Assembly: GCF_900102345.1 (NCBI RefSeq)
Contig: NZ_FNKB01000001.1
Span: forward strand, 2,418,001 to 2,482,000
Direction of reading: 5' to 3'
Length of the DNA stretch: 64,000 nt
From: Leucobacter chromiiresistens
Lineage (GTDB): Bacteria > Actinomycetota > Actinomycetes > Actinomycetales > Microbacteriaceae
The translations under genes and the position numbers were made by a program. Numbering within the stretch: the first letter of the stretch is position 1; every line of letters begins with the position of its first letter. Shown here in pieces: positions 16,146 to 24,298 of the stretch. The notes beneath the pieces were generated by a model. It saw only the letters and a list, made by a program, of their open reading frames with translations. It ran no database searches and was not told where the DNA came from.

Positions 16146-16699
16146 TCCGAGTGGCCGCCCATATCCATGTCTTCGCTCATGTGCATGCCGTCACCGTCTG
16201 CGTAGTTCTCGTTCGCTCCGGCGTAGTCCTTGGCCGGTACGGTGAACTCGTAGGTCGAGTCGTCGGAGAAGGTCAGCGTGAAGGTGATCTCGTCGCCCGC
16301 TGCGATCGGGTTCGTGAGGTCCATGAGCATGATGTGGTTGCCCCCCGGCTCGAGCACGAGGCTGTCACCCGCGGGAATCGTGAACCCTCCGGTCTTCTCG
16401 CGCATCATCATCTCGCCGGCTTCGTTCTCGACGGTTTCGTGCAGTTCGAGTGCACTCGACGCCTCTGTCTCGACGGAGACGAAGGAGATCTCGTTCGAGC
16501 CCGAGTTCTCGAGCTCGCCGAAGGCTGCTGACATGCCGCTCTCTGCAGCCTTCACCCAGCCGTTCTCCATCTCGACGGAGTCGCCGGCGGGTGCAGCGGT
16601 GGCCTCCGGGCCGGATGCGGGCGTGCTGCATCCTGCGAGCGCGAACACCGCGATAGCGGTCAGGGCGGGGGAGGGAATTGCGGTGGTACGTACGTTCAT
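16142..16699 (-). CDS. PCu(A)C-type copper chaperone lipoprotein
   Basis: 185 residues from ATG 16699, with GAAAGG 7 nt upstream. The lipobox AVFALAGC indicates a membrane-anchored lipoprotein (Cys near residue 24). The PCu(A)C domain binds Cu(I) through the His/Met set seen here: ELHETVEN, EMMMREK and NHIMLMDL. A second Met/His-rich tail (DGMHMSEDMDMGGHSE) may bind extra copper. Homologues deliver copper to the CuA site of cytochrome oxidase. It lies between the copC gene and the DyP peroxidase gene in one operon. Confidence 0.9.
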   Translation of the reverse strand: MNVRTTAIPSPALTAIAVFALAGCSTPASGPEATAAPAGDSVEMENGWVKAAESGMSAAFGELENSGSNEISFVSVETEASSALELHETVENEAGEMMMREKTGGFTIPAGDSLVLEPGGNHIMLMDLTNPIAAGDEITFTLTFSDDSTYEFTVPAKDYAGANENYADGDGMHMSEDMDMGGHSE

Positions 16700-16745
16700 G
16701 GTGTTGCCTTTCAAGAATTCACAATGTGTGGTGTTTCGCATCGGT

Positions 16746-17387
16746 TCACTTCGATGAGTTCGGCGCTTGTTTCGGGTTGCGCCTTCTGAAGGACCAGGCG
16801 ATGAAGAGCAGCAGCGCACTCGAAGCCCCGGCAGCGCCGATCGCGACCGTTCTCCAGAGATCGGAACCTCCGGCCGCTTCGTGCTCCGCACCGCGCGCGG
16901 CATCGATCGCGCCGGTCTCGGCAGCCTCTCCTGGATCTTGCGCCGACACGGGCGCATCACCCGCCGCTGACGCCTCCCCGACAGGGGCGGCATCGCCGAC
17001 GGTGAACGGAATGATCCCGCTGATCGGGTGTCCGTCCGATGACACGACTCGCCATCGCACCTCGTACGAGCCGTCCGGGAGTTCGGCATCGGTCGGCGCG
17101 GTCACCGCCGGCCCGTCGAGCGTGGGCTCGGCGGAGATCCACTCGGTGTTGCTCTCGTCGACGAGCAGGATGACGGCCCCGACGGTCAGCACCTTGTCGG
17201 AGAACTCGAGCGAGACCTCCGACGGTGACGCGGAGAGCTCGGCAGACGCCGCCGGCTCGCTCGAGAGCAGCTGATCGTGCGCGAATGCAGGGTGTGCCGG
17301 TCCCAGCACGAGGGCGCTCGCCCCGATCAGGACTGCGGTGAGACGAAATAGGTGTGCGGATGCAGGGGTGGGCAGAGGTCGCCCCAT
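16746..17387 (-). CDS. CopC-domain copper-binding protein
   Basis: 213 residues. The signal peptide ends AHPAFA, leaving His as the first mature residue, the canonical N-terminal Cu(II) ligand of CopC. The other ligands, Asp and His, are in SSDGHPISG. An Ala/Glu-rich linker (about 140-180) leads to a C-terminal transmembrane helix (TVAIGAAGASSALLLFIAW) and a basic end. It is a membrane-tethered periplasm-side copper protein, probably handing copper to or from the PCu(A)C lipoprotein encoded 46 bp downstream. Confidence 0.9.
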   Translation of the reverse strand: MGRPLPTPASAHLFRLTAVLIGASALVLGPAHPAFAHDQLLSSEPAASAELSASPSEVSLEFSDKVLTVGAVILLVDESNTEWISAEPTLDGPAVTAPTDAELPDGSYEVRWRVVSSDGHPISGIIPFTVGDAAPVGEASAAGDAPVSAQDPGEAAETGAIDAARGAEHEAAGGSDLWRTVAIGAAGASSALLLFIAWSFRRRNPKQAPNSSK

Positions 17388-17616
17388 GATGTTGGCCTCT
17401 CAAGAGAATCCGGATCATCGAAGGCATCAGCGCTGCTCGCTCGGCGCAGAGTGCTCCGTGCGCGGGCGCTGGTGCGAGAGCGCGCACGTCTCCCCCGCGC
17501 GCATCGGGGGTTCCGAGCAACGGGGAGGCAGACAGGCGCGGCGCTCCCTCCTCCGATGGCGGAATGCGCGCGACTGAGCGCACTCGGGCGTGAGCGCTCC
17601 GCGGAGGCGGGAGACG

Positions 17617-18240
17617 TTACGAGAGCGGGCCCGGGGCGGGCGGCCCCCGGTGCGCGGTGACGGAGGCGTAGACACCGATGGGAAGCGTCGGCACGTCGAT
17701 CCGAGGGACAACGGTGGCGCCCGTCGCCGGGGCCGTGCAGAGGACCGCGATCGGAGTTGCGGGAACGATTCGCGCGAGGAGCAACTGCGTGAGATTCGCC
17801 AGCGAGGCCAGCACGGTTTCTGCACGGTGCAGAGCGATCACCGTCAGCGCGCAGGCGAGCGTGTGGGCGCCCCACATATCGGAGCTCGCCTGGGCGAGGT
17901 GCAGGCTCTGCGCACCCGGCGTGTCCCAGCCGGGCGCCAGTGCGTGCGCATGATGCGGCTGAGCGAGCGCAGCGGAGTTCGGGGAATGCGGGGCCCCCAG
18001 AACGAAGAGGGCGTGGAACAGGAACTGACTGATCGCGACCCCGATCGCGAGTCGCAGCAGAGACAGCTTGCGCCCCGCGAGCCCCACGCACACGAAGGCG
18101 GACAGAATGAGCGGAGCCGCGAGGCCGATGATACCGGGAGGATCGCCTCCGCCTGCCACATGGGAGAGCAGCGCGACGAATGTCGCCAGCGCTGCTGCGG
18201 CGACACCGCGCACCGCAATGCCGGCGCGCGAGGAAGTCAT
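17617..18240 (-). CDS. Polytopic membrane protein of the copper cluster
   Basis: 207 residues from ATG 18240; the frame is open further upstream, but MTSSRAG has GGAACC-like upstream bases and begins a natural membrane protein. Hydrophobic segments lie near 10-30, 38-56, 62-84 and 130-165. A His-rich extramembrane loop (AQPHHAHALAPGWD) suggests metal binding. It precedes copC by 229 bp on the same strand. I do not recognise a named family. A role in copper transport or sensing is inferred from position and the His cluster. Confidence 0.6.
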   Translation of the reverse strand: MTSSRAGIAVRGVAAAALATFVALLSHVAGGGDPPGIIGLAAPLILSAFVCVGLAGRKLSLLRLAIGVAISQFLFHALFVLGAPHSPNSAALAQPHHAHALAPGWDTPGAQSLHLAQASSDMWGAHTLACALTVIALHRAETVLASLANLTQLLLARIVPATPIAVLCTAPATGATVVPRIDVPTLPIGVYASVTAHRGPPAPGPLS

Positions 18241-18407
18241 GCCACTATTCTGGCACTCGGTTCCATCATGAGCGAGGTCAGACCGCTCAGCTCCCTCGCG
18301 AGTCCGGACGCGGGATCCCATACCGCGTGGAGCGCCCTCGCGGCAGGGCCGGGCTCGGTGCCGCTGGGCCCGGCCCCCGCTCCGCGCGAAGGCCGGGCCC
18401 GCACCCG

Positions 18408-19451
18408 CTACGGCCGGACGAGCACCTTGAGGCTGCGGCGCTCGTCCATGTCCCGGTAGCCGGCGGGCACGCCATCGAGGTCCGTGAACGCGTCGAAGAC
18501 CTTGCCGGGTACGATCGTGCCGTCGAGGATGTCGGGCATGAGCTCCTCGATGTAGGCGCGCACGGGCGCGGGGCCACCCGCGAGGCGGATATTGTGGCGG
18601 AACAGGCTGCCGAAGCCGACCGGGGCGCTCTCGTACTGGGGCACGCCCACGCGACTGATGACGCCGCCTGGGCGTACGACGCCCACAGCCTGCTCGTAGG
18701 CCGGCATGTGCCCGACCGCTTCGAGCACGGCGTGAGTACCGTGCCCGCCGGTGAGTTCGCGCACGCGGGCGATGCCCTCCTCGCCGCGTTCGGCGACGAC
18801 GTCGGTCGCACCGAACTCGCGCCCGAGATCGGTGCGGTGCTGGTGACGCCCCATGAGGATGATCTGCTCGGCCCCGAGGCGCCGTGCGGAGAGCACCGCC
18901 ATGAGTCCGACAGCGCCGTCACCGATCACGGTGACCCGCTGACCGGGCCGCACGCCTGCCGTCTTCGCGGCGTGGTAGCCGGTGCCGAGCACGTCGGCGA
19001 GCGTCAGGAGCGACGGGATGAGGGCCGAGTCGGGTGCCACGGGCAGCTTCACGAGCGTTCCGTCGGCGAGCGGTACGCGGATCGCTTCGGCCTGCCCGCC
19101 CTCGTCGGCGATGCCGTCCCAGAACCCGGCCTCACGGTGAGTGCAAGAGGTGTGCAGCTGCTCGCGGCAGAAGTCGCAGGTGTTGTCGGAGATCGCGAAC
19201 GGCGACACCACGAGGTCGCCGACCTTGAGGGTCTGCACCTCCGCGCCGGTCTCCTCCACGACGCCGATCAGCTCATGGCCCATGCGGGCCGGGCCGTTCT
19301 CCCCGGTCATCCGGTGGTAGGGGTGCAGGTCCGACCCGCAGATGCAGGAGGCGGTGATCCGCACCAGCGCATCCGAGGGGTGCTTGAGGGCCGAATCCGG
19401 AACGTTCTCGATCCGGACGTCGCCGGCCTGGTACATGAGTGCTGCGCGCAT
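18408..19451 (-). CDS. Zinc-dependent alcohol dehydrogenase
   Basis: 347 residues, medium-chain dehydrogenase family. Catalytic zinc ligands are in CICGSDLH and GHELIG. A structural-zinc loop is present as CDFCREQLHTSC, with three visible Cys where four is usual. The NAD(P)-binding motif VIGDGAVGLMAVLSA is at about 170-184. It is 33 bp downstream of the MFS exporter gene on the same strand, so the two may be co-transcribed and regulated by the divergent MmyB-like regulator. Quinone or aldehyde detoxification is plausible but not shown. Confidence 0.88.
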   Translation of the reverse strand: MRAALMYQAGDVRIENVPDSALKHPSDALVRITASCICGSDLHPYHRMTGENGPARMGHELIGVVEETGAEVQTLKVGDLVVSPFAISDNTCDFCREQLHTSCTHREAGFWDGIADEGGQAEAIRVPLADGTLVKLPVAPDSALIPSLLTLADVLGTGYHAAKTAGVRPGQRVTVIGDGAVGLMAVLSARRLGAEQIILMGRHQHRTDLGREFGATDVVAERGEEGIARVRELTGGHGTHAVLEAVGHMPAYEQAVGVVRPGGVISRVGVPQYESAPVGFGSLFRHNIRLAGGPAPVRAYIEELMPDILDGTIVPGKVFDAFTDLDGVPAGYRDMDERRSLKVLVRP

Positions 19452-19484
19452 GAGCGGTTCTCCTTGGTGGTGTGTGTATCGAGG

Positions 19485-20726
19485 CTAATGGGACGACGTC
19501 GGGAGCGGCGAGCGGCGGAGACGACTCGCGGCGAGCAGTGCGGCAGGAATCAGCGTCAGCGCGGCGATCCCCGATCCGACGGCCGCGGGGCCCGCGAGCC
19601 CGAGCGAGCTGGTGAGGGCGGCCCCGGCACTGGTGGTTCCGATCGCCGTACCGGTGTTGAACGCGGCGACCGCGAGCCCGGAGCCCAGTGTTGCGGCCCG
19701 GCCGGCGTGCCTCACGGCCAGGTGGATCAGCACGCTGTTCGCACTGAGACCGAACGCTCCAAGCAGCGCGACGAGGGCGACGGCGACCCCGGCGTAGCCG
19801 GAGAACATCGCCAACGCGAGCAGGACGAGGGCGGAGGCCGCCGGCGCGATGAGGATCACGGCGTGCGCGTGCCGGTCGCCCAGACGCCCGCCGAGGAGGG
19901 TGCCGACGAAGGAGCAGATGCCGAACCCCGCGAGCACCGCCGGCACGAGAGCGGCGGGCACCCCGGCCCGGTCGGTCAGAATCGGCGCGATGAACGAGTA
20001 CGCGGCGAGCACGCCGCCGGTGGTCGTCGTGCAGGCGGCCAGCACCAGCCAGAGCCGCACTGAGCGGAGGTCGGCGAGGTCGGCGCGGATGGATGCGCTC
20101 GCAGGCCGGGGAGGATCGCGCGGCACGAGCCGGGCGATGCAGACGACGGCGACGACGGCCGCGACGGCGAGCGCCCAGAACGTGCCGCGCCAGCCGAGGT
20201 GCTGCGCGATGAACGCCCCGATCGGCACGCCGAGCACGGTGGCGAGGGATCCCCCGGCGGCCACGACGCCTACGGCCGCCGACTGCATCGAGGCGCCGGC
20301 GACGTTCGCGGCGACCACTGCGGACACCGCCCAGAAGGCCCCGGTGGCGAGGGCCGTGACCCAGCGCGCCGCCATGATGGTGGTGAAGTCGGAGCTGAGC
20401 GCCACGACGACGTGGCCGCCGATGAACACGACGAGGGCGATGAGCAGGGTGCGCCGCTTCGACACGCGGATCGTCAGCAGGGGCAGCAGGGGCGCGCCGA
20501 TCACCATGCCGATGGCGAAGACGGTGATCAGGGAACCCGCCTGGGCGAGGGAGATCTGCAGGTCCCGAGAAATCTCGGGGAGGATCCCTGCGACGACGAA
20601 TTCGGTCGTGAGCATGAGGAACGTGCCCAGAGCGAGCACGTACACGACGAGGGGAAGGCGAGCACGGGTGGGCCTGTGCGGCGCCGTCCGGCCGGTATCG
20701 GAAGCCGTGGAGGCTTCGTTCTGCAT
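19485..20726 (-). CDS. MFS transporter, DHA1 drug-efflux type
   Basis: 413 residues from ATG 20726, which has GAGG 5 nt upstream; GTG 20732 is the alternative. There are twelve predicted helices. The family signature appears early: ALGTFLMLTTEFVVAGILPEI is DHA1-like (AraJ/Cml type), with a GxLxxRxG-like loop between helices 2 and 3 and the motif GWRGTFWAL after helix 5. Probably a proton-driven exporter. It is divergent from the helix-turn-helix regulator at 20863, which is likely its repressor. Confidence 0.88.
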   Translation of the reverse strand: MQNEASTASDTGRTAPHRPTRARLPLVVYVLALGTFLMLTTEFVVAGILPEISRDLQISLAQAGSLITVFAIGMVIGAPLLPLLTIRVSKRRTLLIALVVFIGGHVVVALSSDFTTIMAARWVTALATGAFWAVSAVVAANVAGASMQSAAVGVVAAGGSLATVLGVPIGAFIAQHLGWRGTFWALAVAAVVAVVCIARLVPRDPPRPASASIRADLADLRSVRLWLVLAACTTTTGGVLAAYSFIAPILTDRAGVPAALVPAVLAGFGICSFVGTLLGGRLGDRHAHAVILIAPAASALVLLALAMFSGYAGVAVALVALLGAFGLSANSVLIHLAVRHAGRAATLGSGLAVAAFNTGTAIGTTSAGAALTSSLGLAGPAAVGSGIAALTLIPAALLAASRLRRSPLPTSSH

Positions 20727-20850
20727 GAGCACCTCGGAGGAGTCGGAGATTGATGGGTTCGAAGACCATCACACCCGCTCCGGCTCGGCCGCAACAGGTC
20801 GCGTCTATCGGGGGGAGAGCTCCGACCCCTCTGCGACGGGAGCTCGCTCG

Positions 20851-20862
20851 TATCGTAGGGGT
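20851..20862 (+). promoter_or_regulatory. -10 of a leaderless regulator gene
   Basis: TATCGT (20851-20856) is followed by 6 nt and the ATG at 20863, so transcription probably begins at the start codon. GAGCTC occurs at 20817-20822 and again at 20840-20845, possibly part of an operator in the divergent region. Confidence 0.45.
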
Positions 20863-21735
20863 ATGGATAATCGGGACGACATCAAGGGCTTCCTCGCGAC
20901 CCGTCGCGCGAAGCTCACACCCGGCATGGTCGGCCTGCCGGCCAGCAGTCGCCGGCGGGTTCCCGGACTGCGTCGCGAGGAGGTCGCCGTGCTCGCGGGC
21001 GTGAGCACCGAGTGGTACACCCGGCTCGAGAAGGGCCACATCGGCGAGGTCTCGGCGGAGGTGCTCGACGCGGTCGCCGAGGCCCTGCGGCTCGACGACG
21101 ACGAGCGGACCTATCTGCACGATCTCGCTCGCGCCGCGAAACCCGCTCACCGCAGGCGGGCCCGGGGGCGCGAGGTGCCGCTCGCTCCCCAGGTGCAGTG
21201 GATGCTCGACTCGATCTCGATGTCCGCGGCGTTCGCGCGCAACGGTCGACTGGATGTCATCGGATCGAACTCGCTCGGCCGCGCGTTGCACGCTCCGATG
21301 TTCGACAGCCCCACCACCGAGCACGGACGGGCGAACTTCGCCCGGTATCACTTCCTCGACGAGACGTCGAAGGACTTCTTCATCGACTGGGACGCAGGGG
21401 CTGCGACGACCGTCGCACTGCTGCGGGCGGAGGCCGGTCGCGAGCCGCAAGACACGGCGCTGTGCGAACTGATCGGCGAGCTGTCAACGGCCAGTGCGGA
21501 GTTCAGCGCGTTCTGGGCATCCCACGACATCCGCATTCGTCACGACGGCATCAAACGGCTGCAGCACCCGGTCGTCGGCGAGTGCGAGCTGACCTATCAA
21601 TCGATGGCGCTGCCCACGCCCGGCCGCGTGCGCCACGAGCTCTCCCTGTACACGGCCGAGCCGGGCACCGCTCACGAGGAGCGCCTCGCACTGCTCGCGA
21701 GCTGGAGGGCTCCCGCCGCAACGGGTCTTTTGTGA
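20863..21735 (+). CDS. HTH regulator with MmyB-like ligand domain
   Basis: 290 residues. The N-terminal xre-type helix-turn-helix is RRVPGLRREEVAVLAGVS followed by EWYTRLEKG (about 28-55). Residues 105-285 match the MmyB-like ligand-binding domain, with RNGRLDVIGSNSLGRAL and the RHDGIKRLQHPVVGEC segment. Such regulators commonly repress a divergent oxidoreductase or transporter gene in actinobacteria. Here the MFS exporter and alcohol dehydrogenase genes are divergent. Confidence 0.9.
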   Translation: MDNRDDIKGFLATRRAKLTPGMVGLPASSRRRVPGLRREEVAVLAGVSTEWYTRLEKGHIGEVSAEVLDAVAEALRLDDDERTYLHDLARAAKPAHRRRARGREVPLAPQVQWMLDSISMSAAFARNGRLDVIGSNSLGRALHAPMFDSPTTEHGRANFARYHFLDETSKDFFIDWDAGAATTVALLRAEAGREPQDTALCELIGELSTASAEFSAFWASHDIRIRHDGIKRLQHPVVGECELTYQSMALPTPGRVRHELSLYTAEPGTAHEERLALLASWRAPAATGLL

Positions 21736-21765
21736 CGAATCCCCTCCGCCACCCGTCTCATCTGC

Positions 21766-21817
21766 GTAGCCCAGTTCCGCCCCTGTGCCCCCAAACCGCA
21801 GCAGCGAACTGGGCTAC
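21766..21817. repeat. Long-loop inverted repeat
   Basis: GTAGCCCAGTTC (21766-21777) and its exact complement GAACTGGGCTAC (21806-21817) are separated by 28 nt, just after the stop of the MmyB-like regulator gene. It could act as a terminator between convergent units or be a short dispersed palindromic element. Confidence 0.55.
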
Positions 21818-21960
21818 ACCTGCGCCGGCTCGGCCGCAGGGGGAATGCCGGGATCGCGTCGTCACGAACAACGTCACCGCGACGCCACGCGGCTCTCGGC
21901 GGATTGGATCACCGCTTCCACCCCGCGCCGGAAGAGGTCTCGTCGTTCTCGGCGGCGACC

Positions 21961-22212
21961 CTACGCCTCGCCGCGCATGCGGACGGCGTAGACGAGCGTG
22001 AGCGCGCCGATACTCGCCGAGGGCAGCACCGCCGCCGCGGCCGAGACCGAGAAGAATGCGTCCCAGACGACGCTCGCACCGCCGTCGATCGGGAGGAGGC
22101 GCGGGAGCACGTGATGGGCGAGCACGAGGCACGCCTGAACGGCGAATCCCGCCGCCGGCAACCAGGCCCATGCGCTGAGGCCCTGCAGCGATACGGTCTC
22201 TCCGGGAATCAT
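21961..22212 (-). CDS. Small membrane protein, uncertain
   Basis: 83 residues from ATG 22212; ATG 22248 would add 12 basic residues. Two hydrophobic segments are visible (about 12-35 and 44-75, ending LTLVYAVRMRGEA). No ribosome binding site is clear and no family is recognised. It lies between convergent and divergent genes with good spacing, so it may be real. Confidence 0.4.
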   Translation of the reverse strand: MIPGETVSLQGLSAWAWLPAAGFAVQACLVLAHHVLPRLLPIDGGASVVWDAFFSVSAAAAVLPSASIGALTLVYAVRMRGEA

Positions 22213-22296
22213 CGCACGACCGCACCGCTTCCGCACGGATTGCACCACCCGGTAGGTTGGCCCTCAGTACGAGCAGCGCGGAGAGGAGTGAGCACG

Positions 22297-22758
22297 ATGG
22301 GCGACGATTCGCGGCACATCGCGCGGTTTCTGACGGAGATCGTGCGTCTGTCCCGTATGCAGGAGCACTTCCCGTTCCTTGCGGAGGCGACGGCGGTCGT
22401 CGATGGCGACGTCGCGATCGTCGTCTACCGCGAGGAGGCCGGCGGAAGACTTCTAGGCCGATGCTTCCACTACCCCTCCCTGGCGAGGGGGTTCGACGGG
22501 AGCTCCCCGGAGATCGTCGCGGACGCCATCGTGGTGAACGACCTGGCCGATCCCTCGCGCCCCGGAGCGGTGCACCGCTACGCCTGGGAGCGAGCGCTCG
22601 TGGCCACCGACGAGCCGGTGCAGTGGTTGTCGACGCCGCTCTCGGCCGGGGTGACTGACGCCGCGCCCGCGATTTCCCGCCACTTCCTCAACCCGGAGCG
22701 GGAGCCGCCGACGCGGGCGTCCGAACCTCCCGGCGATGCCAGAGCCCCCAGAAGGTGA
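22297..22758 (+). CDS. Conserved-looking hypothetical protein
   Basis: 153 residues from ATG 22297, preceded by GAGAGGAG with 8 nt spacing. No signal peptide or membrane segment; mixed alpha/beta pattern with VDGDVAIVVYREEAGG and EIVADAIVVNDLADPSRP. I do not recognise the family. The 3' end overlaps the tail of the convergent PAP2 frame by about 70 bp. Confidence 0.55.
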   Translation: MGDDSRHIARFLTEIVRLSRMQEHFPFLAEATAVVDGDVAIVVYREEAGGRLLGRCFHYPSLARGFDGSSPEIVADAIVVNDLADPSRPGAVHRYAWERALVATDEPVQWLSTPLSAGVTDAAPAISRHFLNPEREPPTRASEPPGDARAPRR

Positions 22759-22993
22759 GCGCCGCCGCTGCCGATGCCCCGCCCGCGAGCGCGTGCGCGC
22801 CGAGGTACGCGGTGAAGTCCTGCACGGGGTCGCGCAGCGCGAGATCAACTCCCCGAAGGAGCGGGATGCCCCAGAGTACGCCTCCCGCGGCGAGCAGCAC
22901 TGCGCCGAGCAGCGCCCAGAAGGCGACGAGCACGACGCGCAGACGACGCGGCGGGCCCTCGACGCGCGTGATCGCGCCGCGCCGAGCGAGCCA
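22688..22993 (-). pseudogene. Severed C-terminal part of the PAP2 protein
   Basis: The same reading frame as the PAP2 gene continues past the TAG for 101 codons (WLARRG..., then VLVAFWALLGAVLLAAGGVLW and a further helix). Its composition matches the membrane protein upstream. It has no good start codon of its own; ATG/GTG 22933 lies inside a membrane helix. It is most simply the C-terminus of the full-length protein, cut off by the stop at 22994-22996. Confidence 0.65.
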
Positions 22994-23656
22994 CTACGTC
23001 GCGAGGCACGCGCACAGCAGCGCCACCGCGTCGGCGCCGAGCGTGTCGCTGAAGCGGTGCCACTTCGCCGTGACCGTGTAGGCGCCGATGCCGATCGCCC
23101 AGCTGAGCACGAGGAACATGGCGAGGCCGCGCCACCGGTAGGGCACGACGATGAGCAGGGCGAAGAGCACGGTCATCGCGATGGTGGTGTGCCCGCTCGG
23201 AAAACTGTTGCCGGCGTAGTCGCCGACGACCTCGACGAGGGGCGGTCGCGGCAGGATGAATCGCTTGAGCGACTGCGTGACGACCTGGCCCAGCACGATC
23301 ACCCCGACGCCGGCGATCGCGAGATCGATGCGCCGGCGCAGCAGTGCGATGGCGGCCACGAGGATCGCGGCGATGCCGAGCGACCAGATCGTGATCGCTC
23401 CGAGGGCCTCATCGGCCTGGGTCCGTTCGTCGGCTCGCACCTGGTCGGCGCCGCGCAGCGCCGCGTTCTCGAGGAGCTGGCCCGCGACCGTCCAGACGGC
23501 GAGCAGGTACACGACGATAAGCGCGACGGCTGCGACGCCGGCCCCGATCATCCACCGGCGGCCGCGATGCGCTCGCCCGGACGGCGAGGACCGGGTGGAC
23601 GGCATGGGAGGCGCGGACGGCGAGGGTGCCGGGAGCGCACGGCGGCGGGGCGTCAT
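22994..23656 (-). CDS. PAP2 superfamily phosphatase, truncated by in-frame TAG
   Basis: 220 residues from ATG 23656 to the TAG. The three PAP2 motifs are all present: KRFILPRP, SFPSGHTT, and the histidine motif in AKWHRFSDTLGAD. Membrane helices surround them. The frame stays open after the TAG for 101 more codons of membrane-protein sequence (LAT-stop-WLARRG). In that position a Trp is expected, so a TGG to TAG change fits. The truncated form keeps all catalytic residues but loses the last helices. It may hydrolyse phosphatidic acid or undecaprenyl pyrophosphate in the membrane. Confidence 0.75.
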   Translation of the reverse strand: MTPRRRALPAPSPSAPPMPSTRSSPSGRAHRGRRWMIGAGVAAVALIVVYLLAVWTVAGQLLENAALRGADQVRADERTQADEALGAITIWSLGIAAILVAAIALLRRRIDLAIAGVGVIVLGQVVTQSLKRFILPRPPLVEVVGDYAGNSFPSGHTTIAMTVLFALLIVVPYRWRGLAMFLVLSWAIGIGAYTVTAKWHRFSDTLGADAVALLCACLAT

Positions 23657-23698
23657 GGTGAGGAATGTAGCAGAACGCGTCGCTCGTAGACTCGAGGG

Positions 23699-24271
23699 AT
23701 GAGCGTGAACATCCGTGCCCTGCGCGGGCAAGACGGCGATGCCGGGTGCGATGCGGCGTGGGAGGCTCTGGAGGCGATCGAGAACGCCGCCGACCGGCTT
23801 CTCGTCGAGCAGCTCCAACCCGCGACCTGGGAGGCCGCACCATCGGGGCACGCGCGCCGCGCCGATGCCGGGTTCGTGCTCGTCGCCGAGGGTGACGCGG
23901 TCCCCGTGGAACCCAGCGCCGAAGCGCACGCGCGCGGCGCCGCCCGCCGAGTGATCGGCTTCGTGCACGTGCGCGAAGCGGGCGGGGTCGCACACCTCGA
24001 GCAGCTGTCGGTGCTGCCGGAGCACGGCCGGCGCGGCGTCGGCTCCGCGCTCGTCGAAGCCGCGGCGGCCGAGGCGGCGCAGCGGGGGTACGACCGCCTC
24101 ACCCTCCGCACCTACACCGCGGTGCCCTGGAACGCGCCTCTCTACGCGCGCCTCGGATTCGTCGAGGAGGCCCCGGCGACCCCGTTCCACCGTCGGCTGG
24201 CCGAATCAGAGCGGCGGCTCGGCCTCGATCGGTACGGGCCGCGCATCCAGATGGTGCGAGTACTCGGCTAG
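23699..24271 (+). CDS. GNAT-family N-acetyltransferase
   Basis: 190 residues. The acetyl-CoA-binding motif A is VAHLEQLSVLPEHGRRGVGS followed by ALVEAA (about 100-125); YARLGFVEEAP is the typical motif B end. The N-terminal 80 residues are less conserved. Substrate unknown. It starts 42 bp from the divergent PAP2 gene, with which it may share a promoter region. Confidence 0.88.
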   Translation: MSVNIRALRGQDGDAGCDAAWEALEAIENAADRLLVEQLQPATWEAAPSGHARRADAGFVLVAEGDAVPVEPSAEAHARGAARRVIGFVHVREAGGVAHLEQLSVLPEHGRRGVGSALVEAAAAEAAQRGYDRLTLRTYTAVPWNAPLYARLGFVEEAPATPFHRRLAESERRLGLDRYGPRIQMVRVLG

Positions 24272-24298
24272 CCGGCGCCGAGCTGCGCGCGTCGCGAG

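Noticed and set aside
18180..20063. A 627-codon plus frame opposite the alcohol dehydrogenase and MFS genes
   Set aside because: It spans two convincing minus-strand genes and has only charged low-information sequence.
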